Assembly: GCA_945957225.1 (NCBI GenBank)
Contig: CAMFKK010000042.1
Coordinates: forward strand, 1-11,141
DNA: 11,141 nucleotides
Direction: 5' to 3'
Source: an uncultured Sphingobacteriia bacterium
GTDB lineage: Bacteria; Bacteroidota; Bacteroidia; Chitinophagales; Chitinophagaceae
Positions within the stretch are counted from its first letter, which is position 1. Every line of letters begins with the position of its first letter. The notes beneath the pieces are model-generated. The model had not been told where the DNA came from, made no database searches, and saw only the letters and a list, made by a program, of their open reading frames with translations. Shown here one piece after another: positions 1-6,658 of the stretch. Both the position numbers and the translations under genes were made by a program.

Positions 1-721
1 GTTGTATAATCTTCACCGCATTCAGGCCTCGCATTACAAAAAATGTGAGGTCAAATTCAAACCATTTCTTCGCAAAATTGGCGTCGTCCTTGGCGTAGTG
101 GTGGTTGTTCTGAAACAGTTCTCCCATCAGCAAAATGCCCCAGGGTGAGCTATTTTTGGAATGGTCTCCATTGTCAAAATTGCTATAGCCATATTTATGA
201 CCGCACCAGTTTACCACGGCGCCTTGAATAGGACCCATCATAAAATGGATGGGTAGTAACAGGAACCACCAGGCATTGGGGGCAAAATAAATATAGAAAG
301 CAGTGTAGGCTGCTCCAAAAGCTAGGCGTGTAAGAATATGGTGTCCAAAACGGTCCAACTTGTCCCAAACGGGAAGGTAATCTTTGGTAAACTGCGCATC
401 GGGTAGGTTCTTACCGGTAAGAAAGCCGCGGAAGATGATGATGGTATGCTGCATCATATGATACACGTCTTTGAAAAAATGCGGGGAATGCGGATCCTGC
501 TCGGTATCGGAATACACATGGTGCATACGGTGCATGACCCCATAGGCCCGGGGTACTAAAAAGGAAGAACCCTGAACCAACCAAGTGGTTAGATAAAAGA
601 CCTTCTCCCAGTTTTTGCTGGTGGTATACATCTTATGAGAAGCAAAGCGATGCAGAAAAAAGCTATGAAAAAACAAAGACAGAAACCAATGGCTAAAAAA
701 GAAAATCAAGATGGCAAGCAT
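1..721 (-). CDS. acyl-CoA (fatty acid) desaturase, partial at its C-terminus
   Basis: This is a membrane-bound di-iron desaturase that introduces a double bond into a fatty acyl chain and so adjusts membrane fluidity. About 240 residues are visible; the stop lies beyond the left edge. Translation from the ATG at 721 begins MLAILIFFFSHWFLSLFF, a membrane segment, followed by the three histidine clusters that ligate the iron pair: HRFASH (about residues 22-27), HRMHH (about 63-67) and NNHHYAKDD near residue 205. Hydrophobic segments lie between the second and third clusters, as expected for the family. It sits 100 bp downstream of pheS on the same strand, so read-through is possible, although a weak -7-like TATCTTAC (754-761, minus) could give it its own promoter. 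Family assignment is firm. Regiospecificity and the acyl carrier used cannot be read from the sequence. Confidence 0.9.
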   Translation of the reverse strand, partial: MLAILIFFFSHWFLSLFFHSFFLHRFASHKMYTTSKNWEKVFYLTTWLVQGSSFLVPRAYGVMHRMHHVYSDTEQDPHSPHFFKDVYHMMQHTIIIFRGFLTGKNLPDAQFTKDYLPVWDKLDRFGHHILTRLAFGAAYTAFYIYFAPNAWWFLLLPIHFMMGPIQGAVVNWCGHKYGYSNFDNGDHSKNSSPWGILLMGELFQNNHHYAKDDANFAKKWFEFDLTFFVMRGLNAVKIIQ

Positions 722-821
722 GATCTAGGGAGGTTCGTTAGAAGACTAAACGGGTAAGATAGACTTAAATACCCCGAATAGTTCAAAACCTCCGATTAAT
801 TGCTGAAAATCAACGATTTCT

Positions 822-1853
822 TTAAACAGTTCCTGTGAATTGCTTCAAAAAGCGCACATCGTTCTGAGAATAGAGACGCAGATCGTTCACCTGATACTTG
901 AGTTGGGTAATTCTTTCTACACCCATGCCAAAGGCAAAACCAGTGTATTTATTAGAATCAATCCCAAAATTCTGTAGCACTTTGGGGTGCACCATCCCGC
1001 TACCCAAGATCTCCACCCAACCAGTATGTTTGCAGATATTGCAACCATCGCCACCGCAAATTAAACAGCTGATATCCATTTCTGCGCTAGGCTCGGTAAA
1101 AGGAAAATAACTGGGGCGGAAACGTACTTTTACGTCTTTGCCAAACATCTCCTGCACAAAAAAGTAAAGGGTCTGTTTTAGATCGGCAAAACTTACGTTC
1201 TCGTCTATATAAAGGCCCTCCACTTGGTGAAAAAAGCAGTGGGCGCGGGCCGATATGGTTTCATTGCGGTACACCCTTCCAGGACAAATGACACGGATAG
1301 GTGGTTTTTGGGTTTCCATCACCCTGGCTTGTACGGAGCTGGTATGCGTACGCAGCAACCAGGCAGGGTCTTGGTTAATATAGAAAGTATCCTGCATGTC
1401 GCGGGCAGGATGGTCTTCAGGCAGGTTCATGGCGCCAAAATTGTGCCAGTCGTCTTCAATTTCAGGACCTTCGGCCACGGCAAATCCAAGGCGTTTGAAG
1501 ATGGAAACTATTTGATTGCGCACCAGGTTCAAAGGATGACGGGTACCCACAGCAATAGGATCGCCCGGCAGGGATAAGTCAATGGCAGCAGCACCGGCTC
1601 CGGCACCACCTGTAGCGTTTTCTTTGAGGGTCTCATATTTGGTCTCCACAAAAATCTTGAACTCGTTCAGGATCTGACCAAATTCCTTTTTCTGGTCAAC
1701 CGGTACATTCTTCATCTCGGCCATAATGGCTTTTACCAGACCCTTTGTACCCAACCACTTGATTCGGAATGCTTCCACCAAATCGGCGGTTCCCGCCACT
1801 TCAGCAGCCACTTCTTCCTTATATCCAGCTATTTTTTGCAATAAAGCTTCCAT
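822..1853 (-). CDS. pheS: phenylalanine--tRNA ligase alpha subunit
   Basis: This is the catalytic alpha subunit of cytoplasmic phenylalanyl-tRNA synthetase, which works as an alpha2-beta2 tetramer with PheT to charge tRNA-Phe. The 343 residues match the usual length of about 330-350. An N-terminal helical region (1-80) and a Gly/Ala linker (82-90) precede the class II core: motif 1 near 106-125, motif 2 at 192-213 (GRVYRNE...FHQVEG) and motif 3 around 306-325 (GFAFGMGVER). The GFAFGMG segment carries the alanine that shapes the phenylalanine pocket. Between motifs 2 and 3 there is a CxxC-x4-CxxC cluster (C263, C266, C271, C274) of zinc-knuckle type, which I recall from Bacteroidota orthologues and which E. 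coli lacks. No pheT is adjacent, so the partner must be encoded elsewhere. The ATG at 1853 is taken as the start because the family N-terminus begins just there. Confidence 0.97.
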   Translation of the reverse strand: MEALLQKIAGYKEEVAAEVAGTADLVEAFRIKWLGTKGLVKAIMAEMKNVPVDQKKEFGQILNEFKIFVETKYETLKENATGGAGAGAAAIDLSLPGDPIAVGTRHPLNLVRNQIVSIFKRLGFAVAEGPEIEDDWHNFGAMNLPEDHPARDMQDTFYINQDPAWLLRTHTSSVQARVMETQKPPIRVICPGRVYRNETISARAHCFFHQVEGLYIDENVSFADLKQTLYFFVQEMFGKDVKVRFRPSYFPFTEPSAEMDISCLICGGDGCNICKHTGWVEILGSGMVHPKVLQNFGIDSNKYTGFAFGMGVERITQLKYQVNDLRLYSQNDVRFLKQFTGTV

Positions 1854-1857
1854 GTTG

Positions 1858-1865
1858 CGAAGATA
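1858..1865 (-). promoter_or_regulatory. possible -7 box of pheS
   Basis: Read on the minus strand this is TATCTTCG, one base from the Bacteroidota -7 consensus TAnnTTTG. Only four bases separate it from the pheS ATG, so transcription would begin at about the start codon. No convincing -33 TTG lies at the expected distance, so the call is tentative. Confidence 0.3.
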
Positions 1866-1902
1866 ACGATTGACAATAACTTTCCATTAAAACACAAAAT
1901 TT

Positions 1903-1915
1903 CCACCATCGGTGG
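1903..1915. repeat. 13-bp dyad between the divergent pheS and DUF4290-murA starts
   Basis: CCACC-ATC-GGTGG is a perfect inverted repeat with 5-bp arms and a 3-bp centre, GC-rich within an AT-rich divergent spacer. It lies just upstream of the plus-strand -7 box at 1924, where a repressor would block polymerase. It could be an operator, but short dyads also arise by chance. Confidence 0.3.
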
Positions 1916-1923
1916 GCATTCCA

Positions 1924-1931
1924 TACATTTG
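1924..1931 (+). promoter_or_regulatory. -7 box of the DUF4290-murA transcript
   Basis: TACATTTG is a perfect match to the Bacteroidota housekeeping -7 element TAnnTTTG. The -33 region is weak (TTT at 1900-1902 instead of TTG). Transcription would start about 5-7 bases downstream, near 1936-1938. That excludes the ATG at 1935 and favours the ATG at 1953. Confidence 0.6.
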
Positions 1932-1952
1932 TAGATGAATTTTAGTGACCAG

Positions 1953-2741
1953 ATGGAATACAATACTGATAGAAATTTATTGGGAATGAAGGAATACGGC
2001 CGTCACGTACAGAAGATGGTGGAGTTTCTTTTGACCATTGAAGACCGTGAGAAACGTCAGCAACAAGCGCAGTCTGTGATTGAGCTGATGGGCTTTTTGA
2101 ACCCACACTTGAAGAATGTAGAAGACTTTAGACATAAGCTTTGGGACCATTTATTCTTTATCAGCGATTTTAAATTGGACGTTGATTCTCCCTATCCTAT
2201 TCCACAAAAAGAAACCTACAAACAAAAACCAGATCCACTGCCTTATCCCAAGCGTCATCCTAAATATGCGCACTTGGGTAAGAACCTAGAAGTGGTGATA
2301 GATAAGGCTTTGAAAGAAGAAGATCCTGAAAAGAAAGCAGGATTTGCACACGCCATTGCTTATTATATGAAGCTGGCTTATAGCAACTGGCACAAAGAAT
2401 TGGTGCACGATGATACCATTAGGGCCGAGTTAAATAGCATCACCGGTGGTGAGCTGGAATTTAGCAATACCCCATATATCAAACACCGTAACCAGAATTT
2501 TGAGCGCGATGAGTTTCCACGCAACAATGGGGGAGGCAGATGGCAGCAGAATTTTGGTGGACGCAATAACCGCAATGCAGGTGGACAAAACAGGGGCAAT
2601 AATCGCCCCAATAACAACAACCGCAATGCAGGTCAGAACAGGGGTGATAATAGGGGCAATAATGCCAATGCACAAAATATCAGCAATCCCGGAGGCGGCA
2701 GACCCGATTCAAGGGGCGGTAATTATAAGAAACGCTACTAA
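1953..2741 (+). CDS. DUF4290 family protein with Asn/Gly/Arg-rich tail
   Basis: The folded part (about residues 1-180) matches what I know of DUF4290, a Bacteroidota-specific family of unknown function: an opening MEYNT, then EYGRHVQKMVE, TIEDREKR and VEDFRHKLWDHL. It is largely helical and has no signal peptide or membrane segment, so it should be cytoplasmic. The last 73 residues are disordered, with 22 Asn, 16 Gly and 12 Arg and ending in KKRY, a composition typical of RNA-binding RGG/RGN tails. I place the start at the ATG at 1953 (262 residues) because the family begins M-x-Y-N-T and the promoter box at 1924-1931 would put the transcript start beyond the ATG at 1935, which would give 268 residues. 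murA follows after 17 bp, so the two are probably one operon. The function is unknown; RNA binding is inference from the tail alone. Confidence 0.85.
   Translation: MEYNTDRNLLGMKEYGRHVQKMVEFLLTIEDREKRQQQAQSVIELMGFLNPHLKNVEDFRHKLWDHLFFISDFKLDVDSPYPIPQKETYKQKPDPLPYPKRHPKYAHLGKNLEVVIDKALKEEDPEKKAGFAHAIAYYMKLAYSNWHKELVHDDTIRAELNSITGGELEFSNTPYIKHRNQNFERDEFPRNNGGGRWQQNFGGRNNRNAGGQNRGNNRPNNNNRNAGQNRGDNRGNNANAQNISNPGGGRPDSRGGNYKKRY
2568..2633 (+). repeat. in-frame direct repeat inside the DUF4290 tail
   Basis: The 15-mer AACCGCAATGCAGGT occurs at 2568-2582 and 2619-2633, offset by 51 bp (17 codons), so the tail looks like a duplicated unit encoding NRNAG(G)QNRG. The exact DNA identity suggests a recent slippage or duplication event, since the codons could otherwise have drifted. 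Confidence 0.7.
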
Positions 2742-2758
2742 CAAAACAGCGATCCCAC

Positions 2759-4066
2759 ATGAGCAGTTTTGAAGTGATTGGAGGCAATCAGCTAAAAGGT
2801 TCCATTGAACCCCAAGGCGCCAAGAATGAAGCATTGCAGATTATTTCTGCGGTCTTGCTCACTGATCAGTTAGTGACCATCACCCATATTCCCGATATTC
2901 TTGACGTAAACCTGCTCATAGAATTATTGGAAGATATTGGCGTCAAGACAAATCGCGTAAGCCGCGACACCTGTACTTTTCAGGCCGATGACATTCATGT
3001 AGACTTTCTAGCATCAGAGAAATTTAGAAAAAAAGGCGGAAGACTGCGTGGCTCTGTCATGCTGGCTGGGCCCATGCTTGCGCGATTTAAACGTGCTTAT
3101 ATACCCAAACCAGGTGGTGATAAAATTGGCCGTAGGCGATTGGATACCCATATCATTGGATTTGAAAAGTTGGGTGCCAAATTTGAATACGATGAGGAGC
3201 ATAGTTGTTTCCGATTAAGCTCTCCCCAATTAAAGGGATGCTTTATGTGTTTGGACGAGCCCTCTGTTACCGGTACTGCCAATATTTTAATGGCAGCGGT
3301 GTTAGCAGAAGGAACAACCACTATTTATAACGCGGCATGCGAACCCTATATTCAACAACTCTGCAAAATGTTGAACCGCATGGGTGCACGCATCAGCGGC
3401 ATCAGCAGTAATTTATTGGTGATTGAGGGCGTTGAAAAACTGGGTGGCACGGAGCACCGCATGTTGCCCGATATGATTGAGATAGGCAGTTTTATTGGAC
3501 TGGCTGCCATGACCCAGAGTGAGATCACCATCAAGAATGCGGGTGTGGAACACTTGGGTGTGATACCAGAAAAATTTCAGCAACTGGGTATTCAACTAGC
3601 CATTCAGGGCGATGATATTAATATACCCGCACAAGATTCTTATCAAGTGCAAACTTTTATGGATGGCGGTATTCTCACCATCTATGATCATCCATGGCCG
3701 GGCTTTACCCCAGATTTATTGAGCATTGTGATTGTGGTAGCTACGCAAGCTATTGGCTCTGTGTTAGTGCATCAGAAAATGTTTGAAAGCCGATTGTTCT
3801 TTGTAGACAAACTCATAGACATGGGTGCGCAGATTATTCTCTGTGATCCGCATAGGGCCACAGTAATTGGTCTTGGTAGAAAACAAGCATTACGCGGCAT
3901 TACCATGAGTAGTCCAGATATTCGTGCGGGTCAGGCATTGTTAATTGCAGCACTGAGTGCTGAGGGAAAAAGCACTATCCAAAATATTGAACAGATAGAC
4001 AGAGGTTATCAAAGAATTGATGAACGTTTAAGCGCCTTGGGGGCCGATATTAAAAGGCTGTCCTAG
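2759..4066 (+). CDS. murA: UDP-N-acetylglucosamine 1-carboxyvinyltransferase
   Basis: MurA transfers enolpyruvate from phosphoenolpyruvate to UDP-GlcNAc, the first committed step of peptidoglycan synthesis in the cytoplasm. The 435 residues fit the family (about 420-435). Visible landmarks are K22-N23 in GAKNEAL, the RGSVMLAGPMLARF segment (97-110), the catalytic loop PGGDKIGRRRLD (118-129), the general-base aspartate D319 in GFTPDL, and R389 in DIRAG near the C-terminal IDRGYQRI. In the loop, the position that is cysteine 115 in E. coli is aspartate here (D121, codon 3119-3121), the substitution known to make MurA insensitive to fosfomycin. The gene follows the DUF4290 gene by 17 bp, has no Shine-Dalgarno sequence, and ends in a TAG that overlaps the stop of the opposing 82-residue gene. 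The gene is otherwise intact. Confidence 0.97.
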   Translation: MSSFEVIGGNQLKGSIEPQGAKNEALQIISAVLLTDQLVTITHIPDILDVNLLIELLEDIGVKTNRVSRDTCTFQADDIHVDFLASEKFRKKGGRLRGSVMLAGPMLARFKRAYIPKPGGDKIGRRRLDTHIIGFEKLGAKFEYDEEHSCFRLSSPQLKGCFMCLDEPSVTGTANILMAAVLAEGTTTIYNAACEPYIQQLCKMLNRMGARISGISSNLLVIEGVEKLGGTEHRMLPDMIEIGSFIGLAAMTQSEITIKNAGVEHLGVIPEKFQQLGIQLAIQGDDINIPAQDSYQVQTFMDGGILTIYDHPWPGFTPDLLSIVIVVATQAIGSVLVHQKMFESRLFFVDKLIDMGAQIILCDPHRATVIGLGRKQALRGITMSSPDIRAGQALLIAALSAEGKSTIQNIEQIDRGYQRIDERLSALGADIKRLS

Positions 4067-4311
4067 TTTTTATTGCAAACAAATAAGAAAGCTCGGTTGG
4101 GATAATCACGGAGCATTTGCTGAATCTTCATGGGTTTGCGAATGATCTTGTAACTATTGAGGTCTATTAACTCGTTGGCTTTACAAAATTGGTCCCAGCA
4201 TTCAATAGTGCTAAGCACTTTGTTCAAGCGCAGCAATTGACTATCTAATTCCTCCTGTGTTAGTGGACCCTGATGACTCAGGACCAACAAATCCCTGTTT
4301 TTTTCACTCAT
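4063..4311 (-). CDS. hypothetical 82-residue protein
   Basis: I do not recognise this protein. It is short, charged and soluble, with no signal peptide or membrane segment. The N-terminal half (LTQEELDSQLLRLNKVLSTI) looks helical, and the C-terminal half contains SYKIIRKPMKIQQMLRDYP followed by a hydrophobic strand, RAFLFVCN. The ATG at 4311 lies only three bases after the stop of the upstream 44-residue gene, consistent with translational coupling and supporting its reality. Its TAG stop shares the CTAG at 4063-4066 with the murA stop on the other strand. A protein of this size filling the gap without interruption is likely real, but the evidence is positional. Confidence 0.6.
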   Translation of the reverse strand: MSEKNRDLLVLSHQGPLTQEELDSQLLRLNKVLSTIECWDQFCKANELIDLNSYKIIRKPMKIQQMLRDYPNRAFLFVCNKN

Positions 4312-4314
4312 AGC

Positions 4315-4449
4315 TTATTGCCTTTCATTCCATTTGTGGGGCGGACAGCCACAACCATTAGCTCTTCTGCTCTTTGCGGAAGCGCAAGAGATGGTGGCAA
4401 CTGAAATCAATAACAGTAAAACAATTAATTGGTTTATTTTGGGACGCAT
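4315..4449 (-). CDS. small putative lipoprotein, 44 residues
   Basis: From the ATG at 4449 the reading gives a basic N-terminus (MRPK), a hydrophobic run (LIVLLLLISVATIS, residues 8-21) and a cysteine at 22, the layout of a lipoprotein signal peptide, although TIS-C is a loose lipobox. The predicted mature peptide is only about 23 residues, basic, and ends with a CGCPPHKW segment (33-40). The frame stays open upstream to 4647, but the signal-peptide pattern picks this start. A weak promoter fits it: on the minus strand TTG, 19 bases, then TGAATTTA, eight bases before the ATG. The 82-residue gene follows after three bases. I cannot name the family. The CGCP motif may bind a metal or form disulfides, which is inference. 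Confidence 0.5.
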   Translation of the reverse strand: MRPKINQLIVLLLLISVATISCASAKSRRANGCGCPPHKWNERQ

Positions 4450-4500
4450 AACTGCACTAAATTCAGCAATCGGTCTTAGAAAACCAATCAAATCTTTCAA

Positions 4501-5643
4501 TTGTTTGATAATATTAACATAGAACGCGTACTGGTAGCACCCTTGGATTGGGGGCTTGGTCATGCCACGCGTTGTATTCCTATTATCAAAACCCTTCAGG
4601 AATTGGGAAAGACCGTGATGCTTGCAGGCGATGGACCCTCTGCCCAATTATTGCAAACCGAATTTCCGTCTCTGACCCTTTTGCCCCTTAGGGGTTACCA
4701 TATCAGTTACGCTAAAACTGGATGGGGGTTGCCTTGGCAAATGTTAGCGCAGGCTCCCAGTATCTTTCAGACCATAAAAGATGAACACGCATGGCTAGAC
4801 GCCATGATTGAAGAACAGCAAATAGACCTGGTTATCTCCGATAACCGATACGGACTCTATAGCAAAAAAATTCCCTGCGTCCTAATCACCCACCAGCTGA
4901 CCATTAAAATGCCATTTGCCTGGTTGGAGCGTCATGTACAAAAGATGCATTATTCACTCATCAATCGCTTTCATACTTGTTGGGTGCCGGATGCAAAGGG
5001 TCCACAAAACTTAGGGGGCCAGTTGTCACATCCTTTGAAAATGCCCGCCATTCCAGTGAAATGGATGGGTTTGCTATCGCGATTTGCTCCGAGCAAATCC
5101 TCTCAAACGGATATTAAAACAACACATGAACCTACTCCACCATTTACCTATCAATACTGTTTTTTATTATCAGGTCCAGAACCGCAAAGAACCTTATTAG
5201 AAAATATTATTTTAAAAAATATAGTAGACATAAAGGAACCCATTGTCCTTGTACGAGGATTACCAGCAACATCAGCATCCATAGTCACCGAAAATGTACA
5301 TTTGATTGTTTACAACCATTTACCCGCCACTGAATTAGCACAAATCATTTTGTCTAGCGAATGGATTATTTGCCGTAGTGGCTATTCTACATTAATGGAC
5401 TTAGCGGCCTTGCATAAAAAAGCAATTTTGATTCCCACACCCGGGCAAACCGAACAGGAATATTTGGCCAAGCAATTATCAGAACAGGGCATGGCTTTTA
5501 GTGTTGCTCAAACAAAATTTGCTTTGAGCGAATCCATCGCGCAAGCAAAAAAATTAAGCGAAGATGTGAGGGCTTCAAAAGAATTGCCCTTTTTCAACAC
5601 AAATATCTTGCAAGGATTGCTCTTGGCAATAGAAAGCCTGTAG
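4501..5643 (+). CDS. MurG-like GT-B glycosyltransferase
   Basis: This 380-residue protein has the two-domain GT-B layout of family 28-type glycosyltransferases. Near the N-terminus LVAPLDWGLGHATRC (11-25) matches the glycine-rich GxGHxTR loop, and VISDNRYGLYS (111-121) marks a conserved strand of this uncharacterised Bacteroidota subgroup. In the C-terminal domain, CRSGYSTLMDLAALHKKAIL (291-310) followed by IPTPGQTEQEYLA (311-323) is the nucleotide-sugar binding site seen in MurG and relatives. There is no signal peptide or membrane segment. It is not MurG itself, whose motifs differ, and the acceptor is unknown. The only usable start is the TTG at 4501: an in-frame TAG lies at 4477, and the next codons offer only ATT or ATA before the conserved VLVAPLDWG. 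The EamA transporter gene begins 12 bp after its stop. Confidence 0.8.
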   Translation: MFDNINIERVLVAPLDWGLGHATRCIPIIKTLQELGKTVMLAGDGPSAQLLQTEFPSLTLLPLRGYHISYAKTGWGLPWQMLAQAPSIFQTIKDEHAWLDAMIEEQQIDLVISDNRYGLYSKKIPCVLITHQLTIKMPFAWLERHVQKMHYSLINRFHTCWVPDAKGPQNLGGQLSHPLKMPAIPVKWMGLLSRFAPSKSSQTDIKTTHEPTPPFTYQYCFLLSGPEPQRTLLENIILKNIVDIKEPIVLVRGLPATSASIVTENVHLIVYNHLPATELAQIILSSEWIICRSGYSTLMDLAALHKKAILIPTPGQTEQEYLAKQLSEQGMAFSVAQTKFALSESIAQAKKLSEDVRASKELPFFNTNILQGLLLAIESL

Positions 5644-5648
5644 TTTTG
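5641..5648 (+). promoter_or_regulatory. -7 box of the EamA transporter gene, overlapping the upstream stop codon
   Basis: TAGTTTTG matches TAnnTTTG exactly. Its first three bases are also the TAG stop of the glycosyltransferase. A TTG at 5617-5619 gives a -33 element at 21-bp spacing. The transcript would begin at about 5653-5656, that is, at the ATG of the next gene. Confidence 0.55.
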
Positions 5649-5655
5649 TGGCCGA

Positions 5656-6567
5656 ATGGAAAGAAACACCAAGGCTCACTTGGCAGTGATGAGTGCTAAC
5701 ATCATTTTTGCCATCAGCTATTCTGTTGTCAAGTATCTCACTCCCGGCGTGATGCATCCTTATGCGCTCAATGCCGTGCGCATTTTGGTGAGTTTGGTTT
5801 TTTTCTGGGGACTCTTTGCCCTTAAACCCGGCAGAGCGGGCATTGATAGAAAAGATATTCCTCGTTTTTTGGGCTGCGCTATTACTGGCGCTTTGATTAA
5901 CCAATTAATGTTTATCAAGGGCGTCTCTTTAACCACACCCATTCATAGTTCCCTGCTTTCACTTTGTACGCCCATCTTTATTACGTTTATTGCCGCCTGG
6001 TTGATCAAAGAAATGTTGAGTTGGCTCAAAATTCTGGGACTGATTTTTGGGGTGAGTGGATCACTCTTATTAATCTTAACCAAGGAGCAGCAAACAGTTG
6101 TTGGCAGCAATATTATTTTGGGCGATCTCATGGTCATGATCAACGCCATTTCTTATGCATTTTATTTGGTGATGGTGCGGCCCCTAATGGCTAAGTATTC
6201 AGCCATTCATGTTTTGCGTTGGGTCTTTACTTTTGGAACAGTGCTCATTTTGCCTTTTACGCTGGGCGATTTTATAGCTACGGATTGGAGCGCATTTGCC
6301 TTTGGACACTGGGTAGCACTAGCATTTATTGCGATTGGCGCCACTTGTTTGGCTTACCTATTTAATGTATATGGGATCTCAGTAATTGGACCATCGGCCA
6401 CCGGCACTTATATCTATACCCAACCCATATTTGCAGCCAACATTGCCATCCTATTTGCAGGCGAACATTTTAATTGGATTAAATTTGTTGCTGCCCTCTG
6501 CATTTTTACAGGAGTCTTTCTATCAAATTATAAAAGAAGCGTTCCGGAAACTGTAGTAGAAGACTAA
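5656..6567 (+). CDS. EamA/DMT-superfamily transporter
   Basis: This is an inner-membrane drug/metabolite transporter of the EamA type, 303 residues with about ten hydrophobic segments in two homologous halves (about 8-143 and 154-291). Characteristic features are the short cytoplasmic start, a basic loop between the second and third segments (PGRAGIDRKDIPR), the GVSLTTPIHSSLLSLCTP stretch closing the third and fourth segments of the first half, and GPSATGTYIYTQPIFA in the equivalent place of the second half. The ATG at 5656 follows a promoter box by seven bases. The substrate cannot be predicted: members of this family export amino acids, purines or sugars, among others. The gene is followed by a C-rich, G-free stretch that may act as a Rho-dependent terminator. 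The upstream glycosyltransferase gene is only 12 bp away, so partial co-transcription is possible. Confidence 0.9.
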   Translation: MERNTKAHLAVMSANIIFAISYSVVKYLTPGVMHPYALNAVRILVSLVFFWGLFALKPGRAGIDRKDIPRFLGCAITGALINQLMFIKGVSLTTPIHSSLLSLCTPIFITFIAAWLIKEMLSWLKILGLIFGVSGSLLLILTKEQQTVVGSNIILGDLMVMINAISYAFYLVMVRPLMAKYSAIHVLRWVFTFGTVLILPFTLGDFIATDWSAFAFGHWVALAFIAIGATCLAYLFNVYGISVIGPSATGTYIYTQPIFAANIAILFAGEHFNWIKFVAALCIFTGVFLSNYKRSVPETVVED

Positions 6568-6569
6568 AG

Positions 6570-6658
6570 TATCCATCTACTCATTCCCACAACCCAAACC
6601 ATTCACACAAACCTTTAACTATACTCACTACCATAACCGATCACTCAACCATTCCCCC
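6570..6658 (+). terminator. C-rich, G-free putative Rho-utilisation region
   Basis: Of these 89 bases about 38 are C and a single one (6639) is G. The stretch is unstructured and rich in YC dinucleotides, and begins just after the transporter stop codon. This is the composition described for Rho-utilisation sites. No GC-rich hairpin with a T-run occurs in this convergent gap, so Rho-dependent ending of the plus-strand transcript is the best reading. Confidence 0.4.

Noticed and set aside
2378..2675. Several frames antisense to the DUF4290 tail, some rich in hydrophobic or cysteine residues
   Set aside because: They arise from the low-complexity Asn/Gly/Arg codons on the other strand and have no promoter or family likeness.
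4450..4647. Extending the small lipoprotein upstream to an ATG at 4647
   Set aside because: The extension is antisense to the well-supported start of the glycosyltransferase and would bury the signal peptide in the middle of the protein.
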